Shown here piece after piece: positions 26,403 to 35,609 of a DNA stretch of 64,000 nt. The stretch lies in NCBI GenBank assembly GCA_964507325.1, contig CAZDQL010000023.1, positions 10,156-74,155 of the forward strand, written 5' to 3'. The first letter of the stretch is position 1, and the number at the start of each line of letters is the position of its first letter. The stretch comes from CAZDQL01 sp964507325. GTDB lineage: Bacteria; Planctomycetota; UBA1135; GCA-002686595. The translations under genes and the position numbers were made by a program. Below the pieces are notes generated by a model. That model was not told the DNA's origin. It saw only the letters and a program-made list of their open reading frames with translations, and searched no databases.

Positions 26403-28894
26403 TGGGGCCCTTCCGGGATCTCCAGATCCGCCCGGGAGTAGTAGCGGTAGGTGCCGTCCTCGATGCGCGCCAGGAAGACGTCGCCCAGGTCGTCGAGCAC
26501 CGCGCTGAGGGGAATCGCACCGGTCACGCCCTGGTGGGTCTCCGGGGAGTGCGCCAAGACGTCGCGGATCTTGGCCCGGTTGAGGCCCGCGGCCTGGATC
26601 GCCTCGATCAGCATGTTCATCCCGTCGTAGGCGTGGGCCGCGTAGGTCTCCGCCTCCAGCCCGAAGCGCTCCTCGTAGGCGCGGCGGAACTCCGCCAGGA
26701 CCGGATCGTCGCTGGTGGGGTCCCAGGGGGAGGTGCAGAGCACGCCCTCGGCGTTCTCTCCGGCGATCTCGATGAACTCGTCGGAGATGCAGCGGTCGCA
26801 GGCGAAGAAGGGCTGCTCCATCCCCATGGCGCGCATCTGGTTCAGGACCCGCGCCCCATCGGCGCCGTCCCCCCAATGGACGACCGCGTCGACGTTCGAC
26901 TCGGCGATGCGCTCCAGCTGCAGCGAAAATTCCTCGGTCCCCACGCGGTAGGCCATCTCGAGGATCAGGGGCCGCTTGAGGCGTCGCGACGAGTCGCGGA
27001 TCTCGCGCACGCCGAAGCGCCCGTAGCGGTTGCTGGAGCGGATCACCGCCACGCGCTCGTAGCCCTGCTTGCGGTAGATGTAGTCGGTCAGGAGGTAGCC
27101 CATCTGCCGGTCGTCGCCGAGGCAGCGCGCCACCCAGGGGATGTTCGTCTCGATGAAGGTGGGGTCGGTGTCCCCGGTGTTCATCATCACGATCTCGGCC
27201 TTGAGGGCCACGCGGATGGCGATGTGGCTGTTGGCGCCGTCGATGGTGCCCAGGATCGCCCACACGCCCTGCCGGTAGGCCTGGTCGATGATCACGTCGG
27301 CGGAGGCGCCCCACAGGCCGTTGTCGTTGGCGATCACCAGCTCGAAGGGGATCTTCCGGTCGTGGTAGCCGCCGCGCTCGTTGGCGTGCTCGATGGCGAG
27401 CTGGGAGCCGCGCAGCATCGCCTTGCCCAGCTCCTCCTCGTGGCTGGCGCCTCCGGTGGCCACCGAGACGGTGTGCTCGATCGGTCCGATGAAGCCGATC
27501 TTGACCGTCTCCACCTCCTCCGGCTCTGGGATCGCCCGTCCCGGGCCGGTGTACTCGAGCTGCTCGAGGAAGTGGCGCTTGTAGGGGACCACGCCGCCGA
27601 AGGGCTCGATGTCGTCCGCGGAGCGGGCGTAGTCGACGTCGCGCTTGAGGGGCAGGTCGGGGACCTCGTAGGGCCCCACGTCGATCGCCTTCACGAGCTG
27701 GTCCACGTCGAGGGAGGCGGGGGGCTCCGACTCGACGGGCAGGGCGGCGACCGCCAGCGGCTCGCTCACCGGACGCAGTCCGGGGTAGTACCCCTCGCCG
27801 ATGGCGTGACCCAGTCCCTTGGAGGTGGCCACCCAGGCGTCGTTCCCATCGAGCTCCACCCACAGCACGTAGTCGTGGGGGACGTTGGGCCCGGTCTCGT
27901 AGCTGGCGAGCACCTCGGTCCCGCGACGCACGATGGCGCGCCCCACGTGCTTCTCGTAGTCGGTGGTGTAGGTCACCCAGGTGTCGCTCTCGTAGTCCGT
28001 GAGCACCCCCAGGCCCCAGTCGGTGCCGAACCAGGCCTCGTCCGCGCTGCGCCCGCGGATGGTGTTGCAGAAGTCGCTCGGCAGACCCGTCTCGTGGGTG
28101 TAGTAACCCCGCCAGTGACGGCCGTCGTAGCGGCAGGCGCCGAAGTAGGTGCTGACCCACAGCACGTCGTCCACCGCGCTCACGCCGGTGGTGATCACGT
28201 GCACGATGCCGTCGTCGCGGTAGAGGTCGATCTCCATCTCGCCGTCGGGATCGAGGTAGTCCTTCCAGGTGCCCTGCTCGATGTCGTACTCGAGAATCCC
28301 ACTGCCCCACACACTCAGGTAGACGCGGTCACCACCGTCGTAGGTGCAGCCGTAGTTCCAGATCTCCTCCATCGGCGCGTTCTTCTCGTTGAAGATCGAC
28401 CACTCGCCGCTGATGGTGTCGTAGCGACTGGCGCCGGCGGTGGTGGCGGCCCAGATCTTGCCGTTCTCCACGCACACGCCGTAGACGGTGTCGTTGACCA
28501 ACCCGCTGTTCAACTGGTGCCAATGCTCGAAGCGGCCGCCGCTGAAGCGGCTCAGGCCGCCGCCGAAGAGCCCCAGCCACACGTCCCCGGTGTCGGGGTC
28601 GACGGCGATCGCGGAGACCACCCGCCAGGGCAGACCGTCCTCCTCGTTCCAGCTCTCGATCTCGCCGGTGGTCTTGTCCAGACGTGCCAGGCCGTCCTCG
28701 GTCCCGATCCAGACGTCGTTCTCGAAGACCTCGACCGCGAAGATGTGGTCGTTCGGCAGTCCATCGGCGGTGGTGTAGTGCTCCCACTGACGGTAGACGT
28801 AGGGCAGTTCCGGCTCCGCGGTGGTGGGAGCCTCCTGCGGCGCTCTCCAGGCCGCCAGGGCCAGGAGGAAGGGGATCATCAGGGCGCGTTGCAT
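26399..28894 (-). CDS. Fusion of N-terminal regulator-type beta-propeller and C-terminal periplasmic binding protein
   Basis: An 831-residue exported protein. A signal peptide (MIPFLLALAAWRAPQ) is followed by a two-component-regulator type propeller (about 35-400). It has repeats such as TTADGLPNDHIFAVEV, VWIGTEDGLARLDKTTGE, VWLGLFGGGLSRFSGG and AWFGTDWGLGVLTDYE. After a linker, residues about 470-820 are a Peripla_BP_6 domain: VKIGFIGPIEHTVSVATGG, SQLAIEHANERGGYHDRK, WAILGTIDGANSHIAIR and YAAHAYDGMNMLIEAIQAAG. In hybrid two-component sensors such propellers are periplasmic input domains, but here no kinase or membrane anchor is fused. It lies 8 bp after the decahaem gene. The ligand is unknown. 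Confidence 0.75.
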   Translation of the reverse strand: MQRALMIPFLLALAAWRAPQEAPTTAEPELPYVYRQWEHYTTADGLPNDHIFAVEVFENDVWIGTEDGLARLDKTTGEIESWNEEDGLPWRVVSAIAVDPDTGDVWLGLFGGGLSRFSGGRFEHWHQLNSGLVNDTVYGVCVENGKIWAATTAGASRYDTISGEWSIFNEKNAPMEEIWNYGCTYDGGDRVYLSVWGSGILEYDIEQGTWKDYLDPDGEMEIDLYRDDGIVHVITTGVSAVDDVLWVSTYFGACRYDGRHWRGYYTHETGLPSDFCNTIRGRSADEAWFGTDWGLGVLTDYESDTWVTYTTDYEKHVGRAIVRRGTEVLASYETGPNVPHDYVLWVELDGNDAWVATSKGLGHAIGEGYYPGLRPVSEPLAVAALPVESEPPASLDVDQLVKAIDVGPYEVPDLPLKRDVDYARSADDIEPFGGVVPYKRHFLEQLEYTGPGRAIPEPEEVETVKIGFIGPIEHTVSVATGGASHEEELGKAMLRGSQLAIEHANERGGYHDRKIPFELVIANDNGLWGASADVIIDQAYRQGVWAILGTIDGANSHIAIRVALKAEIVMMNTGDTDPTFIETNIPWVARCLGDDRQMGYLLTDYIYRKQGYERVAVIRSSNRYGRFGVREIRDSSRRLKRPLILEMAYRVGTEEFSLQLERIAESNVDAVVHWGDGADGARVLNQMRAMGMEQPFFACDRCISDEFIEIAGENAEGVLCTSPWDPTSDDPVLAEFRRAYEERFGLEAETYAAHAYDGMNMLIEAIQAAGLNRAKIRDVLAHSPETHQGVTGAIPLSAVLDDLGDVFLARIEDGTYRYYSRADLEIPEGPQ

Positions 28895-28902
28895 GGGTGC
28901 GA

Positions 28903-31758
28903 TCACAGGGTTTTGAGGAACTCGATCAGATCGTTGAGCTGATCCTTGGTCATGTCGTTGGTCACCCCGTGCGCGTCGTCGGGGTTGAACACCGTCCAGA
29001 TCTCCTCCAGCGTCGCCGCTATCCCGTTGTGCAGGTAGGGCGCCGTGTCGTAGATGTTGTTCAGGTGTGGCGTGTCGAACACGGCGTCGTGGTCGTACTG
29101 CATCAGGTTGCCCACTTCGTGGCGCAACCGGTCGGTGTAGAGGGGCGGGAAGTGGCAGGTGACGCAGCGGTCCTCCTTGGGGATCAGGCTGCCGTCGTTG
29201 CGGTAGGCGCGTTCGAAGAGGTGCTTGCCACGCCGCTGGGCCGGTGTCAGGTCCGCACCGAGGGGACGGTGGCGGTTCGGCGGCCGGGGAATGGTGCAGA
29301 TGTAGTTGGTCAGCGCCTCCAGCTCGTCCGGGGTGTAGGGATCGATGCGCGTGAAGAAGACCGCCAACCGGGGGCCGCACTGGCGGCTGAGGCTGGGGTT
29401 GGTGCCCTCCCACTTGAAGGGTGCCGTGTCGACGATCCCGCGCAGGGTGCGGTTGTCCACCGGCGCCATGCCGATGCCGTCCGGCTCGATGTCGTAGGTG
29501 ATCCCGTCCACGTTCCCGTCGGGGTGGCAGGTGTGGCAGGAGAACTGGCGCCTGAAGGTGATGTCGGCGCTGTGGAAGAGCTGCTCCCCCCAGCGGATCT
29601 GGGTGATCTCGCGCGCGCCCCCCAGGTCGATGGTGTCCACCACCTCGAGGGCATCCATCTCGATCACGCTCACCGAGTCGTCGTAGGCGTTGGCCACGTA
29701 GGCGAAGCGCCCCTCGGAGTCGAAGGTCACTCCCCGCGGACTGCGGCCGACTGAGAGGGTCTTCGTGATGAACTCGGTGGGTTTGCCCAGGTGGTTGGGC
29801 AGCACGTGCTCGCGCTCGTAGTCGCTCGAGCCCTCGATCAGCGCCACCAGCTGCTCGACGTCCACCACCGCCACCCGGTCGGTGCCGCTGCTGGTCACCA
29901 GCGCCCAGCGGCCGTCGGGGCTGAAGGCCAGGTCGGTGGGGTCGGCGAAGCAGACGTGCGGCTCGTCGAGCAGCACCTGGTCCACGCGCCCGTCCTCCCA
30001 GACGATCGCCAGCCCGTTGGTGATCGTCCAGCCCTGCAGCAGCCGCGTCATCGGCACCAGGTTCTTGGTGCGATCCATCGTCAGGGCGAAGAAGCGGCCG
30101 CTGGGGTGCCAGTCGATCCCCATGCAGAGGTTGGCGTCGACCACGCCCAGGCGCGTTGCGATGCGCCCCTGCTCGAGGTCGATCAGGGTGACCTCCGAGG
30201 TGGCCGTCTCCCGGAAGGCGGGGATGACGGGCAGGGTGTTGGTGACCGCCATGCGCTTGCCGTCGGGGGAGCGGGCCAGGGACCAAGGGTTGCGACTGGC
30301 CGGGAGCCGGCGCCGCTCGGCGAGGGTCTCGGGATCGATGACCGAGATGCTGTCGGCGGCGGTGTTCAGGACGTAGAGGTTTTCGCCCTCCTGGTCGAAG
30401 AGCACGCCGTGGGGCTCGTCCCCCACCGGGAAGGTGGTCCGCGCCCGGTGGGTGGCGACGTCCACCACGGTGACGGTGTCGTCCAGCCGGTTCGAGACGT
30501 AGGCGCTCTGGCCGGCGGGATCGAAGGTGACGTCGTTGGCCTGACCGCCGGTGGGGATCTCCGCCACGACCTCGCGCGTTGCGAGGTCCACCACGATCAC
30601 CGAGTTCCCCGCCTCGCAGGCGACCCACAGCTCGTCGCCGTCGGGGGTGACCGCCAGGTGGAGGGGGGTCTTGTAGTCCGGGTGCTCGGCGGTGGCCTGC
30701 GCCTCCAAGCGCAGGGGGTGGGCGATCGTCGCCAGGGCGGCCTGCAGGTCGAAGGGCTCGTCGTGGGCGCCGCGGTGGCACTGGGCGCAGGCCCCTCCCT
30801 CCCGCAGCCCGAGCGGCGTCTCCGGCGTCGCGGCGTGCTCTGCGCCGGCGCCGTGGCAGCTCTCGCACTGCACGCCGTCGCGGGGGTCGAAGCCGTGATC
30901 TGGACGCCCGTCCCCCTGGCCCCAGCCGGTCGCGTGGCAGGCGAGGCAAGCGGGGGCCTCTTGGGGATCCCCGTCGATGCCCGCTGCGCGCGCCATCTCC
31001 CGCGCCAGGGGGGTGCCGAGGGAGGCCCAGGCCCGGGAGTGGGCCCCGTGGCGCCAGCGGCTGAACTGATAGCCCATCTCCGCCCCGCGGTGGCACTCGG
31101 CGCAACGCGACGCTCCGACCAGGAGCGGTGCGTCGCCGGCTTCACCCCCGCCGGGGAGGCTGGCTGCGGCGCGCGGCTCCATGTGGGCGCCCTCTCCACC
31201 CGGGCGACCGTGGTAGAGGCGTCGCTTCCACGCCTCGATCTCGAACCCCGAGGGGCCGAGCACCGCCTCGTGGGAACCCTTCGCCGCGTGGCACTTGACG
31301 CACTCCTCCCGCTTGGGATAGCGCAGCCCCGCCCGGCGCGCCGCCTCCGGGTTCGTCATCACCGCGGCTTCGGCGTACTCGCTGCCGGGGCCGTGGCAGC
31401 GCTCGCACTGCACGCCGTCCTCGAGGATGAAGGTCTCGTCGCGTTCCCACCCCTCGGTGTCCCAGGCGGTGGCGTGACACCCGAGGCACGCCAGGGACTC
31501 CTGGGGCTCCCCCGGGATCCCACTCAGCAGGGCGATGCGCTTCGCCTCCGGAGTCCAGAGGCTGGCGTAGGCCTGGGCGTGGGGGCTGCCCAACCAGTGG
31601 GCGTACTGCCAGCCGGAGTGGGGTCCAGCGTGGCAACCGCCGCAGACGCGGGAGCCCACGTAGACGGGCTGCACACGGGGTCCAGCGTACTCCTGGGTCA
31701 GTCCCGCGGCGGCGAAGAGGAAGAGCCCCAGCGCGGCGGAGGTCGTCCTGGCCTTCAT
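28903..31758 (-). CDS. Exported decahaem protein: duplicated tetrahaem, YVTN propeller, MauG-like dihaem end
   Basis: A 951-residue protein with a signal peptide (TTSAALGLFLFAAAGLTQ). Ten CXXCH haem c sites are visible. Four are near residues 40, 92, 119 and 153 and four near 220, 272, 299 and 325; the two blocks resemble each other (CLGCHATAWDTEGW and CLACHATGWGQGDG). Single sites are at about 742 (CHTCH) and 866 (CVTCH). Residues about 335-735 form a YVTN-type propeller (YVSNRLDDTVTVVDVATH, AYVANAYDDSVSVIEM). The end resembles MauG/cytochrome c peroxidase proteins (DTPHLNNIYDTAPYLHNG). An electron-transfer or redox-enzyme role outside the cytoplasm is likely. The ATG at 31758 overlaps the previous stop; a GTG three bases upstream is the alternative. 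Confidence 0.82.
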   Translation of the reverse strand: MKARTTSAALGLFLFAAAGLTQEYAGPRVQPVYVGSRVCGGCHAGPHSGWQYAHWLGSPHAQAYASLWTPEAKRIALLSGIPGEPQESLACLGCHATAWDTEGWERDETFILEDGVQCERCHGPGSEYAEAAVMTNPEAARRAGLRYPKREECVKCHAAKGSHEAVLGPSGFEIEAWKRRLYHGRPGGEGAHMEPRAAASLPGGGEAGDAPLLVGASRCAECHRGAEMGYQFSRWRHGAHSRAWASLGTPLAREMARAAGIDGDPQEAPACLACHATGWGQGDGRPDHGFDPRDGVQCESCHGAGAEHAATPETPLGLREGGACAQCHRGAHDEPFDLQAALATIAHPLRLEAQATAEHPDYKTPLHLAVTPDGDELWVACEAGNSVIVVDLATREVVAEIPTGGQANDVTFDPAGQSAYVSNRLDDTVTVVDVATHRARTTFPVGDEPHGVLFDQEGENLYVLNTAADSISVIDPETLAERRRLPASRNPWSLARSPDGKRMAVTNTLPVIPAFRETATSEVTLIDLEQGRIATRLGVVDANLCMGIDWHPSGRFFALTMDRTKNLVPMTRLLQGWTITNGLAIVWEDGRVDQVLLDEPHVCFADPTDLAFSPDGRWALVTSSGTDRVAVVDVEQLVALIEGSSDYEREHVLPNHLGKPTEFITKTLSVGRSPRGVTFDSEGRFAYVANAYDDSVSVIEMDALEVVDTIDLGGAREITQIRWGEQLFHSADITFRRQFSCHTCHPDGNVDGITYDIEPDGIGMAPVDNRTLRGIVDTAPFKWEGTNPSLSRQCGPRLAVFFTRIDPYTPDELEALTNYICTIPRPPNRHRPLGADLTPAQRRGKHLFERAYRNDGSLIPKEDRCVTCHFPPLYTDRLRHEVGNLMQYDHDAVFDTPHLNNIYDTAPYLHNGIAATLEEIWTVFNPDDAHGVTNDMTKDQLNDLIEFLKTL

Positions 31759-33407
31759 CACTCAGCCTCCTCGGTCGGCTCGGTCGGCTGCTCCACGACC
31801 AGGATCCGATCCGCATTCACCTCCTCGAGCACGGTCGACGCGCCGTCGGGCCAGCGCACGACCACCCGGTCGGCTCGAGGCTCCCCTCCGAGACCGAAGT
31901 GCGGGCGCAGGTCCCCCTGGGAGAGGTACCCGCTGGCTCCCACCACCTCCTGCACGAGGTGCGCCCGCCCCACGTGAACGCTCACCCGAGCGCCCAGGAG
32001 GGTGGGTCCCCCTCCCGTCGGCACCGGGTCGACCTTCAGCCAGTGCTGAGCGTTGCCGCCGTCGTTGCGCAGCAGGGTCGCGGGTCCGTTGAGGGCCATG
32101 ACCAGGATGTCCATGTCCCCGTCGTTGTCGTAGTCCGCCACGGCCGCGCCGCGACCCACCAGCTTCCTCTTCGAATCGGCGAAGTAGGCGCCGGCGCCCG
32201 TCGCGACGTCGCCGAAGGTCCCGTCGTGCAGGTTGCGCACCAGGACGTCCTCCTCGCCGTACTCGTGGTGGGCGTTGCCGTTGGCGACGAAGAGGTCCAG
32301 CCACCCATCGTTGTCGAAATCCGCGAGCCCCGAGCCCCAGCCGGTGTACTGCCCGCAGGCCAGGGCCAGGCGCGAGCGGGTGGTGGCGTCGTCGAAGCCC
32401 TTGCCGCGCCGCACCAGGAGGCAGCCGTAGCCCATGTCGGGCACGTACACGTCGAGTTGGCCGTCCCGATCCACGTCCCCCACCGCCGGACCCATCGACG
32501 AGGCCCCCTGTCCCCCCTCGCCGAAGGCCAAGCCCGCAATGAGGGCCTTCTCCTTGAAGGTCCCCCCCTCGCCGGCGACGTAGAAGTAGTTGGGGGTGGC
32601 GTCGTTGGCGACGTAGATGTCGCGCCGGCCGTCCCCGTCCAGGTCGCAGGCGACGGCGCTCATGCCGCGGCAGTTCTTGTCGCCGGTGAGCCCCGCCTCC
32701 GCGGTCACCTCCGTGAAGGTCCCGTCCCCCTCGTTCCGGAAGAGACGGTCCCCCTGCCCCTTGTAGGAGAGGGGTCCGGGGTAGCCCTTGGCGGGGTAGT
32801 AGTCCCGGAAGCGCCCCTCGTCGTACTCCAGGTAGTTGACCACGTAGACGTCGAGGTCGCCGTCTCCGTCGTAGTCGAGCCAGGGGGCTGCCAGGCTCCA
32901 GCGCGGGTCCGCCAGCCCCGACTGGCGCGAGACATCCTCGAAGGTCCCGTCCCCCTGGTTCTCGTAGAGCACGTTGGCACCGTAGTTCAGGACGTAGAGG
33001 TCCACGTCGCCGTCGCCGTCGTAGTCGGCGGCCGAGACCCCCATGCCGAAGCCCTGGTCCCCGACCTTGGCGGCTGCGGTCACGTCGACGAAGGTGCCGT
33101 CCCCCTTGTTCCTGTAGAGGACGTTGGAGAGCTTGCCGCGCAGGGCACGACCCTGATTGTCGCTCACCTTCTTGAGCCAGCAGCCGTTGACGAGGTAGAT
33201 GTCCAGGTTCCCATCCCCGTCGTAGTCGAAGAAGGCGCAGCCGGGTCCGGTCCCCTCGACGATGTTGCTCAGGTCGTGGTCGCCGTAGCGGTGCCGGAAG
33301 CGGATCCCCGCCTCCTGCGTCACGTCGGTGAAGGTGGGGAACTGCAGCGCCGGCTCTTCGGCTGAGGCGCAAGTGGCCAGGAGTTGCAGGGTGACGCTCG
33401 GGATCAT
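31758..33407 (-). CDS. Exported FG-GAP/VCBS repeat protein with ASPIC/UnbV C-terminal domain (CRTAC1-like)
   Basis: A 549-residue protein with a short signal peptide. It is made of FG-GAP calcium-binding repeats: FFDYDGDGNLDIYLVNG, AADYDGDGDVDLYVLNYG, WLDYDGDGDLDVYVVNY, ACDLDGDGRRDIYVAND and LADFDNDGWLDLFVANG. They build a seven-bladed propeller. The C-terminal ASPIC/UnbV domain is seen in GARVSVHVGRAHLVQEVVGA and VVVRWPDGAST. Such proteins are abundant in Planctomycetota, Acidobacteriota and Verrucomicrobiota; their task is unknown. Start and stop overlap the neighbours by 4 bp each, so translation is coupled to both. Confidence 0.85.
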   Translation of the reverse strand: MIPSVTLQLLATCASAEEPALQFPTFTDVTQEAGIRFRHRYGDHDLSNIVEGTGPGCAFFDYDGDGNLDIYLVNGCWLKKVSDNQGRALRGKLSNVLYRNKGDGTFVDVTAAAKVGDQGFGMGVSAADYDGDGDVDLYVLNYGANVLYENQGDGTFEDVSRQSGLADPRWSLAAPWLDYDGDGDLDVYVVNYLEYDEGRFRDYYPAKGYPGPLSYKGQGDRLFRNEGDGTFTEVTAEAGLTGDKNCRGMSAVACDLDGDGRRDIYVANDATPNYFYVAGEGGTFKEKALIAGLAFGEGGQGASSMGPAVGDVDRDGQLDVYVPDMGYGCLLVRRGKGFDDATTRSRLALACGQYTGWGSGLADFDNDGWLDLFVANGNAHHEYGEEDVLVRNLHDGTFGDVATGAGAYFADSKRKLVGRGAAVADYDNDGDMDILVMALNGPATLLRNDGGNAQHWLKVDPVPTGGGPTLLGARVSVHVGRAHLVQEVVGASGYLSQGDLRPHFGLGGEPRADRVVVRWPDGASTVLEEVNADRILVVEQPTEPTEEAE

Positions 33408-35440
33408 CGCTTGCCTCCCACGGAGTCGTGGGTCTCGTCGGATTGCGGTGGGGCGCAGACGCCACCGTCCCAGAATGCGCCCAGGTCGATCCACTCCACG
33501 AGGATCGCCCGCTCCTCTGCCTCGAGGGGCGCACCCCCCCCACAGGCCAACGCCGGTTGCGCTTCGGCCGCCTCTCCGTCCCAGGGACGCGCGGTGTTGC
33601 GCCCGAAGAGGAGCCACACCAGGGGGCTGGTCCGCGCCCGTCCGGGCACGACGTAGCGATCGGGGTCCCGGTCTACGTGCTGCCCCTGGAGCAGGGACCA
33701 GTAGCCCTTGTCGAAGAACCCATCGAGCTCCGCCGAGAGGTCCAGGGTGCCCTGGCCGCCGCCGTGGCACTCCACGCAGCGCCGGTCGAGGATCGGGCGC
33801 ACGTCGTCCAGGAAGGTCACCGCCCTGCGCTCCTCCACCGGCGGCAGGAGCTGGGTCGCGTCCTTGCGCAGCGCCTCGAAGAAGCGGTTCTCCGGGGTCA
33901 GCTCGGGATCCTCGTGGCAGCCGATGCAGCCGCGCCACTCTCGGTTCTTGGCCCAAGTCCAGCCGCAGCTGAAGAGCGCCAGCCCCTCCTCGTCCAGGGT
34001 CTGGAGTTGGATCGGAACGTTGGCGGGGACCTCCACCTGGAAGGAGCCGTCGCTCTCCACCGGCGCCACCCCCAGGACCCGGCGCCCCGCCAGCGGGGCC
34101 AGTCCGTGCACCGAGGAGCCGGGCCCGGCGCGGCCGGTCTGCTCCACCTCGGCCAGGGTCGTACGGCGGCGCTCGGCGGCCAGGGTCACCCCCTCGATCA
34201 CGCGCACGCTGCGGATCGCCCCTGGCTCGAGGGCTCCGATCCACTCGGGGGCGGTCAGGTAGGCGTTCAGGCAGTAGAGCTTGCCGGTGGGGAACTTCTC
34301 CGCCACCGAGCTCGAGCGCCCGTCGGGTTGCTCACGCGGCACCAGGGCCCGGGCGTGGAAGTCGTGCCACTCGGGGTCGTCGTAGACCGTCTCGAAGTCG
34401 CCGCTCTCCGGATCGACCCGCACCAGGGCGTGGGTCCCGCTGCCGTCGGCAGGGCGCCGGGCGGCGAGGATCGCTCCGTCGGGGAGGGGTGTGGGGGAGT
34501 GGAAGAGTCCGTCCTCGGCCGCGGTGATCGAGCGGTACGAATGGTGGGGCCGCCGGATGCCGACTGCGCCCAGCCGCCCCGCTCCGTCCCAGCCGACCTC
34601 CTCCGCTTCGACGAAGGCCACCAACCCGCCGCGGGTCTGGCAGGCCATGTGCCGCACGGGCGCCGCGGCGTCTGCGCCCCCCGCCGCGCTGTAGAGGGCG
34701 TAGTCGGTCCCGTCCGCGTTCAAGCCGAAGAGGGCGAAGCGCCCCAGCTTCCCGCGACTCGCATCCATCCGCTGCCAGCTCGAGCAGAGCACCCGCCCGT
34801 CCCCCATCAGGTGGGGATCCAGGTCGTCGCTCGGGTTCATCGTCAGGCGACGCAATCCACTGCCGTCGGAGCGCGCGCTGTAGAGGCTCCACGCGGGCCC
34901 GTCGGCCACCTCGTTCAACGCCCCCGCCACGTCGCTCACGAACATGATCTGCATCCACGGCTCGCGCGAATCGATCGTGTACAGGCTCGACTGGTAGGCG
35001 GGGGTGCGGCAGTTGCCGGCGTCGCGGGTGATCTGACGGGGCGCGCCGCCGTCGGCGTCCACCTCCCACACGTTCCACGGCTCGCCCGGCGTGCGCTTGC
35101 CGGCGAAGAGCACGCGCTCGCCGTCGAAGGAGACGTCGGGCTCCAGGGCCGCGCAGAGCCCCTCGCTGAGGACGCGCAGCTCCCCGTCGGAATCCAACCG
35201 GACGAGGCGGCAGCCAGCCCCGTAGTCCGCCCGCAGCATGCCGAAGGCGCGGCCGTACCCGCGGGTCACGGCGGCACCCGCCGGAAGCTGGGTGAAGACG
35301 ATCGACGCCTCCGCCGATCCCCCGAGAGGCTCTCTCTGCGGGGGAGCACCCCCTCCGCCATCCTCCTCCTCCAGGGCGGAGCAGGAGAGGAACAGGGGTA
35401 GCACGAGGGCCGAAATCGGCCACGTCCGCGATCGACTCAT
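33404..35440 (-). CDS. HzsA-related dihaem propeller lipoprotein
   Basis: A 678-residue protein with a lipobox-like end of the signal peptide (LVLPLFLSCSAL), so probably a lipoprotein. Residues about 40-400 contain TolB/PD40-type repeats (LEPDVSFDGERVLFAGKR, DLDPHLMGDGRVLCSSW). Residues about 440-560 have the pattern of HzsA-related proteins: RVLGVAPVESDGSFQVEVP, CIGCHEDPELTPENR (about 503), then LDDVRPILDRRCVECHGGG (about 556) like a planctomycete cytochrome c domain. HzsA is the hydrazine synthase alpha subunit, but no HzsB or HzsC is present, so this is a relative, not evidence for anammox. First gene of the operon. Confidence 0.75.
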   Translation of the reverse strand: MSRSRTWPISALVLPLFLSCSALEEEDGGGGAPPQREPLGGSAEASIVFTQLPAGAAVTRGYGRAFGMLRADYGAGCRLVRLDSDGELRVLSEGLCAALEPDVSFDGERVLFAGKRTPGEPWNVWEVDADGGAPRQITRDAGNCRTPAYQSSLYTIDSREPWMQIMFVSDVAGALNEVADGPAWSLYSARSDGSGLRRLTMNPSDDLDPHLMGDGRVLCSSWQRMDASRGKLGRFALFGLNADGTDYALYSAAGGADAAAPVRHMACQTRGGLVAFVEAEEVGWDGAGRLGAVGIRRPHHSYRSITAAEDGLFHSPTPLPDGAILAARRPADGSGTHALVRVDPESGDFETVYDDPEWHDFHARALVPREQPDGRSSSVAEKFPTGKLYCLNAYLTAPEWIGALEPGAIRSVRVIEGVTLAAERRRTTLAEVEQTGRAGPGSSVHGLAPLAGRRVLGVAPVESDGSFQVEVPANVPIQLQTLDEEGLALFSCGWTWAKNREWRGCIGCHEDPELTPENRFFEALRKDATQLLPPVEERRAVTFLDDVRPILDRRCVECHGGGQGTLDLSAELDGFFDKGYWSLLQGQHVDRDPDRYVVPGRARTSPLVWLLFGRNTARPWDGEAAEAQPALACGGGAPLEAEERAILVEWIDLGAFWDGGVCAPPQSDETHDSVGGKR

Positions 35441-35609
35441 GGGCTGACAACCTCCACGGGTGGGATCATCGGCGGGACCTGGAAACGGCCCGAGTGCAAA
35501 TCTACGGCCCTTTTCCGGCCGCGTTGGCGCGCCCTCTTACCTTCGCGTTGCGCCTGCGCCGAGATCGCCTGCCCCCTCCGTCCGTCGCCGAAGGGGCGCC
35601 CGGGTGGCC

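Noticed and set aside
33404..35440. True hydrazine synthase, i.e. anammox
   Set aside because: Only a distant HzsA-like pattern is present; no HzsB, HzsC or hydrazine dehydrogenase genes are visible.
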